Shown: positions 49,444 to 58,150, counted from the first letter of the stretch. The stretch: 64,000 nt of DNA from Sphingobacteriales bacterium JAD_PAG50586_3 (GCA_023213195.1 CP096135.1:2290842-2354841); one strand, 5' to 3'. The notes: generated by a model not told the origin, from the sequence alone. Translations and numbers: made by a program.

Positions 49444-50320
49444 CTACATCATCCCCAACTGCTCAGCCCGCTTAATAAGAATATGGATATAATTACGTTT
49501 CAACCTCTCGGGCAGGTAACTTTCCTCTACCAACTCAAACCAACTGCGCAGTATGCGGGTAAACTTACGTCTGCTGTTGTTGGCTGCTACAGGGTTTATC
49601 CCAACCTTTTCAAAAAGTAGGTCGAAGCTTTGTTCACTAATTTTGCTACGTTTTCCACCTAACAGTAGTATCATTTCGTTAGCCAATGCAGGCTGTAATA
49701 GGGTAGTGGGGTTTGCCACATGCAGCGGACTAAGTATATTACTTGTTATATCAATATGTATTGCCCCCAATCCATAGCCGAACAGCCCGTTAAAAATACA
49801 AACAACACACGTTCAGCCATATTAATCTTATCCAGCCCCGGCCTTACCGATAATTTCTCTACCGCCTTTATTACCTGCTCGTACGACCCTGTGGTGTAGT
49901 TAGTCGTTGGCATTTGCAATAATTCCCCAACGCTTTTAATTTCAGTATTGTGTTTAATAAACAGCACCAACTCGCCATCTGCGTCTTCAACCAAACTGTG
50001 CTTAATGGTATCAATCCCCACCAGGGCAGCCATTTTAAGGCATAAGTCCTCGGCTTCAGGTAAATATAAAGGCTTGGCTTGCGGGGTTCGTATTTCAAAA
50101 GAGCCTGCTAACGCAGGTAGTATGCGTGCCTGTTCTGCCCCCTTCTTTTTTCGCTCAATAGTAAATACCTGCTGTGTTTTTATTACTTGCTGCAACTGCT
50201 CTACAGTAAAAGGTATAAGCGGCGGCGGGTACTGCCCAAACATTTTTTTGCACAGGTAACATGGTAGCCTACTTCGTAAGTACCTGTTTCGGCATAGCAA
50301 TATAAACAAGGGCCGGGCAT
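49444..50320 (-). CDS. hipA: HipA-like protein lacking recognisable catalytic motif (two frameshifts)
   Basis: About 290 residues once joined, from ATG 50320 (CLYCY ... HVTCAKK then MFGQYPPPLIPFT). Frame changes fall at an A run near 50243 and a G run near 49763. HipA landmarks: LPEAEDLCLKMAALVGI, LVLFIKHNT, SYEQVIKAVEKLS, VLFVFLTG, and a C-terminal KRSKISEQSFDLLFEKVGI region. The kinase motif after FLTG (normally GN.DxHxKN) is replaced by CSAMDWGAIHI, and the usual ~100-residue N-subdomain is absent. It is the second gene of a two-gene hipBA-like operon: the regulator's stop and this ATG are two bases apart. Confidence 0.75.
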
Positions 50321-50322
50321 GG

Positions 50323-50526
50323 TTATCGTACTAAAGGTATAGGGCCAAGAGTGTAACCAAAAAGGTACAGCACGGTGTTTACCTTGCCGGTTTGCAGGTT
50401 GGTTTTGCCTTGCTCAAGGTCGCGGATAAAGTGTATACCCACACCCGCTTTGTCTGCAAGCTCCTGTTGGGTTAGCCCCGAGTTTTTGCGGCTCTTTTTT
50501 ACAAATTCAGCTAAGCTTTCTTTCAT
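50323..50526 (-). CDS. hipB: HipB-like Xre-family helix-turn-helix regulator
   Basis: 67 residues, an HTH_3 domain almost alone: LTQQELADKAGVGIHFIRDLEQGKTNLQ. In HipBA pairs this antitoxin binds the operon promoter and the HipA kinase. A TATATTTG minus-7 box at 50537-50544 ends about ten bases before the ATG, so the leader is very short. Confidence 0.8.
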   Translation of the reverse strand: MKESLAEFVKKSRKNSGLTQQELADKAGVGIHFIRDLEQGKTNLQTGKVNTVLYLFGYTLGPIPLVR

Positions 50527-50656
50527 ACCTATAAAACAAATATAGCTTTTTTATACTGAATAAAGTATAAAATATTGTTCTAAAAAGTTAAAATTAACAT
50601 TGCCAACAAAATTTAGGCTGATGGTGTTTCCATACCATAACTAATTATAACCCGAT

Positions 50657-51271
50657 ATGAAAACCGCAGAAAATACAGCAACAGACTTTACAAAGCCGAT
50701 TAGTGAACAACTAGCCGATATGTTCTACTTAGGCGTAGGCATTTGTGCCGTTGCAAAAGAAAAAATGGAAGAGGTAGTGGATGAGTTTAAAGCCCGCAAC
50801 CCCGAAACCGTTGAAAAAGGAGAAAAGATTGTAAGCGATCTTATTGAAGAGGCACGTGCCGCTGCCGAAAAGCTAACGCAAGACCTTAAAAAGACGTATT
50901 CTGATATTAAGGAACAAGCTACAGACTTTGTACAAAAAGACAAAGAAGAAGATGAGGATGACGATGTGTGGGCTGATAAAGATGCCGACCAAGACGATGT
51001 GGACCTTGATGAAGATGAGGCTGATGACGACGACGACTTGGAGTATATTGACGAAGATGATGACGATGCCGACTTGGAAAACGATGAGTTTGAAGATGAA
51101 GAAAACGGCAAAGAAATGAAAGACGAAAAGCCACGCCAACACGAAGCTGGTCGTAAAGACAATAACCCATCGCCCGAGGTTAATACACCGCCTTCAAATT
51201 CAGAAATGTCGGGCAACGATGTTGATGGTGCCAATGGCGAAAACCCAACCAGGATAAACCCTGCACTATAG
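50657..51271 (+). CDS. Phasin-like protein with acidic tail
   Basis: 204 residues. The first ~95 are helical and paralogous to the next gene: QLADMFYLGVGICAVAKEKMEEVVDEF matches QLKDLFYTGVGMAALAKEKVDGLVEDL. This is a phasin/poly_granule-like fold. The middle (~97-155) is a long run of Asp/Glu in which nearly every residue is acidic, and the rest is Pro/Asn/Gly-rich. Such N-terminal domains are found in granule-associated or surface-associating proteins; the acidic tail is unusual. Leaders are AT-rich. Confidence 0.65.
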   Translation: MKTAENTATDFTKPISEQLADMFYLGVGICAVAKEKMEEVVDEFKARNPETVEKGEKIVSDLIEEARAAAEKLTQDLKKTYSDIKEQATDFVQKDKEEDEDDDVWADKDADQDDVDLDEDEADDDDDLEYIDEDDDDADLENDEFEDEENGKEMKDEKPRQHEAGRKDNNPSPEVNTPPSNSEMSGNDVDGANGENPTRINPAL

Positions 51272-51430
51272 TTTAACCATATTATAAGTATATATTATAA
51301 ATATATTTATAATTATACTAAATAAAGTATAGTAATATTTTGTGTTAAGGCTGTAATACTTGATAAAAAAGGGTTTTAGCCTTTCTTATAATTAATAATT
51401 ACTAATTAATAATTTGGGTAGATCGGAGCA

Positions 51431-51459
51431 TTGTACCTTGTTCAGTCGGCATACCTTTG
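51431..51459 (+). promoter_or_regulatory. Promoter of the phasin-like gene
   Basis: TTG at 51431-51433, 18 bases, TACCTTTG at 51452-51459, giving a leader of about 40 bases. Confidence 0.7.
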
Positions 51460-51504
51460 TAACTGAAAATTAACAATAAGTACAACAGCATTAAAACTAT
51501 AACA

Positions 51505-51939
51505 ATGTCAACAACAAAAAAACAAGACGTTAAAAACGCAGTAGACAATGGTACTGAGCAATTAAAAGACTTATTCTACACAGGTGTAGGTATGGCTGCT
51601 CTTGCTAAAGAAAAAGTAGACGGTTTAGTAGAAGACCTACGTAAACAAGGTAAACTTTCTAAAGGCGACGGTGAGCGCATCGTTAACGATTTTGTAGCTG
51701 ATACTAAAAAAGCTACTGAGAAATTCAATAAAGACGTTAAAAACGCTGTAACTGAAGTGCTTGAGAAAGCTGCTTACGCTACTAAAAAAGAATTAGATAT
51801 TATTAAAGCACGCATTGAAGAGCTTGAAGCTAAAGGCAAAGCTGCTGCTGATAAAAAAGCTAAAGAAGAAGCTGCTACTGAAAAGAAAGAAGAAGTAAAA
51901 GAAACTGTAGCTAAGAAAGCTGAAAAGACAGTTGCGTAA
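51505..51939 (+). CDS. Phasin-like protein with Lys/Ala tail
   Basis: 144 residues, helical throughout; N-terminus paralogous to the preceding gene, C-terminus (ADKKAKEEAATEKKEEVKETVAKKA) rich in Lys, Ala and Glu. Third codon positions strongly favour T- and A-ending codons such as GCT and GAA, a bias usual in highly expressed genes. A strong consensus promoter and a clear terminator flank it, so it is probably abundant. Granule or stress role is inferred only. Confidence 0.65.
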   Translation: MSTTKKQDVKNAVDNGTEQLKDLFYTGVGMAALAKEKVDGLVEDLRKQGKLSKGDGERIVNDFVADTKKATEKFNKDVKNAVTEVLEKAAYATKKELDIIKARIEELEAKGKAAADKKAKEEAATEKKEEVKETVAKKAEKTVA

Positions 51940-51967
51940 TTGCAATTGGGTTGACTACCAAAAATGC

Positions 51968-52000
51968 AAAGCCTCTCCCTTACCGGAGGGGCTTTTGTTT
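51968..52000 (+). terminator. Terminator of the phasin-like gene
   Basis: AAAGCCTCTCC/GGAGGGGCTTT hairpin followed by TGTTTT. Confidence 0.85.
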
Positions 52001-52072
52001 TATATGTAAATCCATAAATGAATCATTTTTTAGTCTAATTGATTGATACCGGAAATAAAGTGCGGGGGCAGC

Positions 52073-52194
52073 CCACGCCCTGTGCGAACCCGAAATTTCA
52101 CGGAAACCTAGTAGCGTGGGCTTGTGCGAAAAGTGAAATTTCAGGTTGGTGGGCGTGGTGTCTTTTTTGGTTACTTTTTGGACAAGCAAAAAGT
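52073..52194 (-). repeat. Structured element S, copy 6
   Basis: Minus-strand orientation. Long hairpin 52073-52158 with outer arms CCACGCCC/GGGCGTGG and inner arms GAAATTTCAC/GTGAAATTTC; small hairpin 52173-52194 is ACTTTTTG/CAAAAAGT. Confidence 0.8.
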
Positions 52195-52302
52195 AATGAG
52201 AGAAAACCTTACTAAAGCATTAGAATAATTTAATCCAAACCGTTCTTTTACTGAGTATTAAAACTCACCCCTCAATACTCACAACTTATCACTATTTTTT
52301 CT

Positions 52303-52310
52303 TACCTTTG
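52303..52310 (+). promoter_or_regulatory. Minus-7 box of the deoxyhypusine-synthase-like gene
   Basis: TACCTTTG 26 bases before ATG 52337. Confidence 0.55.
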
Positions 52311-52336
52311 TTACCCTTTTTTAACAAAACAATATA

Positions 52337-53383
52337 ATGGAAAAGAAAGATTATCTTAAGGAAACCATCCAGCACATAGACATTAAACAACACAATGTTG
52401 TGCCTATGGTAGACGCTATGAGCGAAATGGCTTTCCAGGCCCGCAACCTTGGCAATGCTGCCAAAATCTTCAACATGATGCAGGAAGATACCGATTGCGG
52501 CGTATACCTAACCCTTGCCGGTAGCCTTATTTCGGCCGGTTTAAAAGATGTGGTTGTTGACATGGTGAAAAACAACATGGTTGACTGCATCGTTTCTACA
52601 GGCGCTAACATTGTTGATCAGGACTTTTTCGAGGCCCTTGGTTTTAAACATTACAAAGGCACCCAGTTTGTTGACGATAACCAACTGCGCGAGCTTATGA
52701 TTGACCGTATTTACGATACATATATTGACGAGGAAGACCTGCGTTTGTGCGATGATACTATTGCCCAAATTTGCAACACCATTCCGCGCAAGCCACACTC
52801 TAGCCGCGAGTTTATTATTGCTATGGGTAAGTTTTTAGATGAGAACGATAAATACGCCCCATACCGCGAAAACAGCATTGTATGGCAGTGCTACAAAAAA
52901 GGTGTGCCTATTTTTGTTCCTGCTTTTTCTGATTGTTCTGCCGGTTTTGGTTTAGTACACCACCAATGGCATAACCCGGAGAGCCACGTTTCTATCGACT
53001 CTGCTAAAGATTTCTTAGAAATTACAAAATGCAAATTGCATAACCTTGACTCGGGTATATTTATGATTGGCGGCGGTGTTCCAAAGAACTTTGTTCAGGA
53101 CATTGTTGTTGCTACCGAAATTTTAGAGCAAGACGCCCCAATGCACAAATACGCGGTACAAATTACCGTAGCTGATGAGCGCGATGGTGCCCTTTCTGGC
53201 TCTACCTTAAAAGAAGCTTGCTCTTGGGGTAAGGTTGATGTAGTAAACGAGCAAATGGTATTTGCCGAAGCTACTTTAGCTATGCCGCTTATTGCAGGTT
53301 ACGGCTACCACAAAGGCGCCTGGAAAAACCGCACCGAAAAACGTTTCAACGACGTTCTTGATGGTGTTGCTGTAACAGCATAA
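52337..53383 (+). CDS. Deoxyhypusine synthase family protein (bacterial)
   Basis: 348 residues. The family Lys that attacks the aminobutyl group is conserved in the CSWGKV context, and TLAGSLISAGL, CIVSTGANI, VPAFSDCSAGFG and MIGGGVPKNF (NAD site) are typical. The eukaryotic enzyme modifies eIF5A. Bacteria lack that protein, so bacterial relatives are expected to act on polyamines (homospermidine-synthase-like), transferring a butylamine group from spermidine. A promoter box precedes it and a clear terminator follows. Confidence 0.9.
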   Translation: MEKKDYLKETIQHIDIKQHNVVPMVDAMSEMAFQARNLGNAAKIFNMMQEDTDCGVYLTLAGSLISAGLKDVVVDMVKNNMVDCIVSTGANIVDQDFFEALGFKHYKGTQFVDDNQLRELMIDRIYDTYIDEEDLRLCDDTIAQICNTIPRKPHSSREFIIAMGKFLDENDKYAPYRENSIVWQCYKKGVPIFVPAFSDCSAGFGLVHHQWHNPESHVSIDSAKDFLEITKCKLHNLDSGIFMIGGGVPKNFVQDIVVATEILEQDAPMHKYAVQITVADERDGALSGSTLKEACSWGKVDVVNEQMVFAEATLAMPLIAGYGYHKGAWKNRTEKRFNDVLDGVAVTA

Positions 53384-53441
53384 TCAGCCCCCATCCTAAA
53401 TCCTTCCCCCAAAGGAGGAAGGACTTTAAATAATTGCAATT

Positions 53442-53471
53442 TAAAAGCCCACAATTGTGGGCTTTTGTTTT
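53442..53471 (+). terminator. Terminator of the deoxyhypusine-synthase-like gene
   Basis: AAAAGCCCACA/TGTGGGCTTTT hairpin with TGTTTT after it. Confidence 0.85.
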
Positions 53472-53483
53472 ACCCCCTCTCCT

Positions 53484-53515
53484 TTGGAGAGGGTAGGGGA
53501 GAGGCTGTATATTTG
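53484..53515 (+). promoter_or_regulatory. Promoter of the GNAT gene (leaderless)
   Basis: TTG at 53484-53486 in a CTTTGGAGAG hairpin, 21 bases, TATATTTG at 53508-53515, then ATG at 53520 after four bases. Confidence 0.5.
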
Positions 53516-53519
53516 CCAC

Positions 53520-53975
53520 ATGATAACCCTTACCCGCACCAACTCATCAAACGCTGATTACCAAACACTAGTAGTTGATTTAGATAAAGACCTGGCTATA
53601 CGCGATGGTGAAATTTACCGTGAGTTTTATGCCCAGTACAATAAGAGCGATGATATAAAGCATGTGGTGGTGGCGTATAATGGAGATGAAGCCGTTGGTA
53701 TAGGTGCTATTAAGCATTACGAAGAGGGCGTAGTAGAAGTAAAACGTATGTATGTATTGCCGGCCCATCGTGGCAAGGGCATAGCAGCTATGGTTCTAAA
53801 TGATTTAGAACAATGGGCTACAGAATTAGGTTACAGTAAAGCCATATTGGAGACCGGCAAAAAAATGCCTGAGGCTATAGCATTGTATGGTAAGAATAAT
53901 TACGCCATTACTCCCAATTATGGACAATACGCCGGAATGCCGGATAGTGTATGTTTTGAAAAAGTATTAGTGTAA
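53520..53975 (+). CDS. GNAT family N-acetyltransferase
   Basis: 151 residues from ATG 53520; the longer frame from 53457 translates a terminator and repeat. Acetyl-CoA site: VKRMYVLPAHRGKGIAAMVLND (the Q/R-x-x-G-x-G/A loop is RGKGIA). Residue SxxAILETGKKMPEAIALYGKNNY is the usual C-terminal part. Substrate unknown. It is followed after five bases by the DUF547 gene and then a Crp/Fnr gene. Confidence 0.88.
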   Translation: MITLTRTNSSNADYQTLVVDLDKDLAIRDGEIYREFYAQYNKSDDIKHVVVAYNGDEAVGIGAIKHYEEGVVEVKRMYVLPAHRGKGIAAMVLNDLEQWATELGYSKAILETGKKMPEAIALYGKNNYAITPNYGQYAGMPDSVCFEKVLV

Positions 53976-53980
53976 AATAT

Positions 53981-54688
53981 ATGAAGCTATTGGTTTACGG
54001 TTTAATAATACTATCGCAGCAACTGCTGCTAAAGGTAAAAACAGGCGAAGATACCCGCAGTTTGCAAGATAGTATTGCTAGTATGCCTGCATCTGCCTTG
54101 ACTGATGAATTGAATACAGAGGACGAGAAGCTGGCTTTTTGGCTGAATATATACAATGCTAATATCCAACTACAGTTAAAAGATAGCGCTGCAAAGTATA
54201 CCAACAGGACTAAGTTTTTTAAAACTAAAAGCATTACTGTCGCAGGCAAAAAACTGAGCTTTGATGATATTGAGCATGGCATTTTAAGGCATTCAAAATC
54301 TAAGCTTTCGTTAGGCTATTTTAACAAATGGTTTCCGGGAAAATTTGAGCGGCAGCATAGGTTGCAAAAGGCAGACTACCGCATACATTTTGCACTAAAT
54401 TGCGGAGCGGCAAGTTGCCCGCCAATAGCGTTTTACAAGCCTGAAATTATTAATAAACAACTTGATTTAGCTACTAACAATTACCTTCAGCAAGAGGTGG
54501 CTTTTGATAGCACAGCCAATACCGTAACAGTACCCAAATTAATGTTATGGTTTAAGGGCGATTTTGGAGGTAAAAGAGGGGTGTATAGTATTCTACACAA
54601 AATGCAGCTAATACCTGCCAATGCCAGACCTAAAATTAAATACAAAGAATATAGCTGGACATTAATGCTAAATAATTACAGTCAGTAA
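53981..54688 (+). CDS. DUF547 family protein
   Basis: 235 residues with an N-terminal hydrophobic segment (probable signal peptide). DUF547 landmarks: EKLAFWLNIYNANIQ, LSFDDIEHGILR, and the Cys-containing IHFALNCGAASCPPIAFY that resembles a thiol-hydrolase active site. DUF547 proteins are widespread with no firm biochemical role. Five bases behind the GNAT gene and five bases before the Crp/Fnr gene, so a three-gene transcription unit is likely. Confidence 0.85.
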   Translation: MKLLVYGLIILSQQLLLKVKTGEDTRSLQDSIASMPASALTDELNTEDEKLAFWLNIYNANIQLQLKDSAAKYTNRTKFFKTKSITVAGKKLSFDDIEHGILRHSKSKLSLGYFNKWFPGKFERQHRLQKADYRIHFALNCGAASCPPIAFYKPEIINKQLDLATNNYLQQEVAFDSTANTVTVPKLMLWFKGDFGGKRGVYSILHKMQLIPANARPKIKYKEYSWTLMLNNYSQ

Positions 54689-54693
54689 TATCT

Positions 54694-55260
54694 ATGCAGG
54701 CTTTGGAAACATTTATACAAAAGGCTATACCCACATTTACCAATGCTGAGTTGCAACAGTTTTTAGCTTTATGGAAGCACAGGCGCACCCTGCAACGCGG
54801 ACAATGGCTAAACCCCAAAGGCCATGTAGAGCATTATTTGTATTACGTGGTTGATGGTACATTTCGTTTATGTTTTGAAACCGCCGATGAAGAAGTGGTG
54901 GTGGGTTTTGGTTATCCTGATTCTTTTCTTAACGATGCCCCCTCGTTTTTAAGCGGTAAGCCCTCTCAATTTTATATTGAAGCAATAAAATCAGCAGAGC
55001 TGATAGGTATTCATAAAGACGATTTGCATGCTTTTGCCGAAGCTAATAAAACCTTTGCTGCCTTTTGGCTTAAAATGATGGAGTATGCTCTGTTAGCACA
55101 AATAGAGCGCGAGATTGACCTACTTACCACATCGCCCCTAGAGCGCTATAACAGGCTGCTAAAGCGTAGTCCGCATGTGTTTCAGCATATTCCTAATAAG
55201 CATATTGCGTCTTATCTCCGCATGACACCCGAAACATTAAGCCGCCTTAAAAAACGTTGA
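54694..55260 (+). CDS. Crp/Fnr family regulator with FNR-type recognition helix
   Basis: 188 residues. The cyclic-nucleotide-binding (cNMP) beta-barrel (~25-115) precedes a short winged-helix tail. No Cys cluster for an iron-sulfur sensor is present, so it is not an oxygen-sensing FNR by structure. The recognition helix reads MTPETLSRLKKR; the E..SR positions are those by which FNR reads TTGAT. Its TGA stop lies inside an exact TTGATN4ATCAA palindrome (55257-55270) that precedes the DUF4345 gene. Confidence 0.85.
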   Translation: MQALETFIQKAIPTFTNAELQQFLALWKHRRTLQRGQWLNPKGHVEHYLYYVVDGTFRLCFETADEEVVVGFGYPDSFLNDAPSFLSGKPSQFYIEAIKSAELIGIHKDDLHAFAEANKTFAAFWLKMMEYALLAQIEREIDLLTTSPLERYNRLLKRSPHVFQHIPNKHIASYLRMTPETLSRLKKR

Positions 55261-55270
55261 TTTCAATCAA
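55257..55270 (+). promoter_or_regulatory. FNR-type palindromic operator TTGAT-N4-ATCAA
   Basis: TTGAT (55257-55261), TTCA, ATCAA (55266-55270). It contains the last codon of the Crp/Fnr gene and lies 36.5 bases from the end of the TAGTTTTG box, the position of a class II activator site. Confidence 0.65.
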
Positions 55271-55272
55271 TG

Positions 55273-55300
55273 TTTGCCCTTACCGCGCACAGTAGTTTTG
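55273..55300 (+). promoter_or_regulatory. Promoter of the DUF4345 gene
   Basis: TTTG (55273-55276), 16 bases, TAGTTTTG (55293-55300), leaving a leader of about 25-30 bases before ATG 55332. Confidence 0.55.
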
Positions 55301-55331
55301 TAGCGTATTAATCACTCAAAATTATTGTTAC

Positions 55332-55739
55332 ATGAAAACGTTAGATAAAGTAATTCTTGGTTTCTTAATTTTTGTTGGCCTTGCATTTATAAACGTAGCG
55401 GTGCAGGCTATTATAAGCCCACAGGCAGTGTTTGATAATGTTGGCGTTACGCTGGGTAATGTTAGTGCCCTAAATTCTATCCGCGCAAACTATGGCTTTG
55501 TAAACCTAGCGCTGGGTTTGTTTATGGTTTACGGTGCTTTTAAAATGCGTAAAGAAGCCCTTTTGTTTACCGCTATATTCTGTTGGGGCTTTGTTATTGG
55601 CCGTATTTACAGCATAGCAATTGATGGAATGCCCAATGGCTTTGTAACCCAATGGCTAGCTACAGAAATGGTGTTGGGTATTATAGCTATAACCCTACTA
55701 GTATTGCAAAGCAGGCAACAAAGAGCAGCAGTGGTATAG
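55332..55739 (+). CDS. DUF4345 membrane protein
   Basis: 135 residues with four transmembrane helices (ILGFLIFVGLAFINVAVQ; YGFVNLALGLFMVYGAF; LLFTAIFCWGFVIGRIYSI; ATEMVLGIIAITLLVL). Typical DUF4345 order with LNSIRANYGF in the first loop. Function unknown. The gene has its own operator-promoter just downstream of the Crp/Fnr gene. Confidence 0.85.
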   Translation: MKTLDKVILGFLIFVGLAFINVAVQAIISPQAVFDNVGVTLGNVSALNSIRANYGFVNLALGLFMVYGAFKMRKEALLFTAIFCWGFVIGRIYSIAIDGMPNGFVTQWLATEMVLGIIAITLLVLQSRQQRAAVV

Positions 55740-55796
55740 CATGATTTAACGATAAAGAAAACCCCTCTCTTTTGGAGAGGGGTAGGGGTGAGGCTC

Positions 55797-57427
55797 TTAT
55801 TGCGCCTTTTTCGGCGGACTGGGAACAAACACATCATAAAAGTAAGTCAGTGTTTTTTCTCGCCCGCTTTTAGCGATACTTCCCATTTAAAGCTTGATGT
55901 ATGGTTAGGGCTGCCCGATACTTTGCGGCTGGTAAAAGTGCCGTCTTTGGCTTCGGTGGCAAGTCCTGTTACTGCTTTTTTAACATTAAGGGTAATAGGC
56001 ACATCAAGGTAGTTTTGCACTTCAACAGTGCCTTTAAGGGTTGATTTATCGTAAGCTACACGCCTGTAGGTTAGTTCACGGTCGCGGCGGCGTTCTTCTT
56101 CATCTTTGCTTTTTACCGATACATCTATGGCCTTTTGTAACCTGATAAAAGCCTCAGCACCCGCGGGGGTATATTTAATCTTATCCTGTGCTATGGGCTT
56201 ATCATTTTCGTTTACAAGGAATATTGATGCCGATGTAATAGGCACAGTAGCTTTATTGGTAAACTTTATAGACTGGTACACATCAAACTGTGGCATCTCG
56301 TCAATAGGAATAACATTGCCGCCGCGGCCAGCGTAGTTTACAAAGTCGTTAATGTCTACATCGTAAATAGTTTTATACGGAATAGTTACGTTTGAAATTG
56401 GTACTACGGCAATACCATTGCGTTTTACAGATACACGGCCGGCATTAAAGTAATAGAAGTTGTTCACCTTTTCGCCCACAGCATCGTATTCTTCTTCCAC
56501 CGGTGGCACGGGTACTACAGCGGTATTATCAGCAGCAGCTTTATAGCTGTAGCTAATTGAGTTATTTGTCAACGCATACTTATCAAGCACTGCGCCGCCA
56601 AAGGTACTGGCAGGCGCTGCATAGCCTGTTGTAACCAATTGTTGCAGGTACGCTTGCCCTGTCATAAATGCTGAAGCTGGGTCAAGTGTAGTACCGAAAA
56701 ACATATTGGGGTTGCCTCCCACTACAAGGTCAAGGTCGGCATCTTTAATATCTTCGCTGCTGTTGTTTTCCAGCGTGCCTTTCATGGTAAGCTGTGCGTT
56801 TTTATCGTCTTTCAGCTTAATATAATAAGCAGGTGTCCAGGTAATTCCGGATTGTAAAGAAAGGGTTGTAAAAGCCGCTTCGGGTATATCGTTATCCAAC
56901 ACAATAGTGGCGCGTTTCATTATGGTATCAATCTTGAATTTTTCGGTAGGATTACCCTCAAATTCTATGTCGTATAACTCAGCCATTGGGATAAATAGTG
57001 TTTTGCCCTCCATAGTTTTAATGCGGACAAACCCATTACGCTGGGCGCTTACAATAGTACCTTTTATCAACCTGTACGATGGTTTTTCTGTTTGTGCAAA
57101 CTTATCGGTAAAGCGCATGGTAGCTACTTTACCCTCGTTAGCAATAACAAGGTCGTGCAGGGTGCGGCATTGCCTGTCTTTTTTAACCGTATCAACATTT
57201 ATACTAAGGCCCTGCATTTTTACGCCGCTGGCGCCTGCTATCCAGTAAGTGCCGTATAACGCGTCTGATGGTACCGGAATATAACCCTGCCTATCGTTAA
57301 ACTTTATAGTGCCTTCTTTTTTAAGAAAAAATGTACCGTTTTTAAATACCGATAGTTTGGTTGTTTTTAGCTGTGCATTGCCAATAAGAGTGATTACAAG
57401 CAACGCTGTAGTAAGTATATATCGCAT
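55797..57427 (-). CDS. DUF4139-like secreted protein (C-terminal frameshift)
   Basis: About 543 residues once joined. A signal peptide (TALLVITLIGNAQ) precedes TKLSVFKNGTFFLKKEG, a beta-rich body with ATIVLDNDIPEAAFTTLSL and GITWTPAYYIKLKDDKNAQ (a DUF4139-type core: assembly into a long beta-sandwich and coiled coil), and a C-terminal beta domain. The first frame ends KAGEKKH; at an A run near 55853 the other frame gives KKTLTYFYDVFVPSPPKKAQ, the expected end, with a stop at 55797. Function unknown; cell-surface or periplasmic location inferred. Confidence 0.65.
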
Positions 57428-57484
57428 AATAATTAGAATTTATATACAGCATTGATGTGGCGCGATAAGTATTTCCACAAATAA

Positions 57485-57520
57485 AAAATCCCCGATGCAA
57501 ATACATAAGGGATTTTTACA
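57485..57520 (-). terminator. Terminator of the cupin gene
   Basis: AAAATCCC/GGGGATTTT inverted repeat followed on the minus strand by TTATTTG. Confidence 0.7.
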
Positions 57521-57538
57521 CAGTAAAATAGTCTGGTA

Positions 57539-58105
57539 TTAGGCAGTAGTAAGGGTTTTATATTTTTTATAACGTTTAAATATTTTGCGCCAACCGGCAA
57601 TTTCGGCATACAGCTTTATAGGTACCCACAGTATAGGCAAAACAACTTTTACAACCTTATTAGCGGGTTCTGAAAATTCTTCAAACCCCATTTGTTTTGA
57701 TATGTACATCATTTTAAAAACCATGCCTGCAGAGCCGTTTATTGCAGGGTTTTCATTTAATAAAAATAAGCCGGTATCAAAAAAATTACCTTGGTCGCCA
57801 GCCGGATAATAGGATACTTTGCAAGCAGCATTATCTTTACTTACATTCTTTATTTCGTGGGGAATACCTTTAGCTATTGTTAAGGTTTCTCCAACTTTAG
57901 CAACCCTGGTTTTACCTTCAATTTTAAAGGTAATTTCGCCTTGGGTAATTTCAAATGTTTCGTCAACATTGGGGTGTATATGCTCCATTACCCCATGGCC
58001 GGGCGTTATCTCCCAGTTAAAAATAAAAGTGTCTTTACTAAATACCAGGGGTGTAAAGCGCTCTTTACCAAAAAACGAAAGGCTGGGGTACTGTTGCTTT
58101 TCCAT
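57539..58105 (-). CDS. Cupin-domain protein
   Basis: 188 residues from ATG 58105 (MEKQQYPSLSFFG); a longer frame goes into the operator and regulator. A single cupin barrel: PGHGVMEHIHPNVDETFEITQGEITFKIEG (HxH...E metal ligands) and VGETLTIAKGIPHEIKN. The C-terminus has a hydrophobic segment and a basic tail. Probably a small-molecule-binding or isomerase-type protein; substrate unknown. Controlled by the adjacent Crp/Fnr regulator via the palindrome at 58151. Confidence 0.85.
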   Translation of the reverse strand: MEKQQYPSLSFFGKERFTPLVFSKDTFIFNWEITPGHGVMEHIHPNVDETFEITQGEITFKIEGKTRVAKVGETLTIAKGIPHEIKNVSKDNAACKVSYYPAGDQGNFFDTGLFLLNENPAINGSAGMVFKMMYISKQMGFEEFSEPANKVVKVVLPILWVPIKLYAEIAGWRKIFKRYKKYKTLTTA

Positions 58106-58120
58106 TATGTTGTTTAGCGG

Positions 58121-58128
58121 CAAAGATG
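58121..58128 (-). promoter_or_regulatory. Minus-7-like box of the cupin gene
   Basis: CATCTTTG on the minus strand (one mismatch to TAnnTTTG), ending 37.5 bases from the centre of the palindrome at 58151-58166, the same geometry as at 55257-55300. Confidence 0.4.
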
Positions 58129-58150
58129 CGGTAAGCGGTTTACATAGGGG

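Noticed and set aside
50725..51234. Long minus-strand reading frames opposite the acidic protein
   Set aside because: They mirror the GAT/GAC/GAA codons of the Asp/Glu tract and show low-complexity Ser/Phe/Val sequence.
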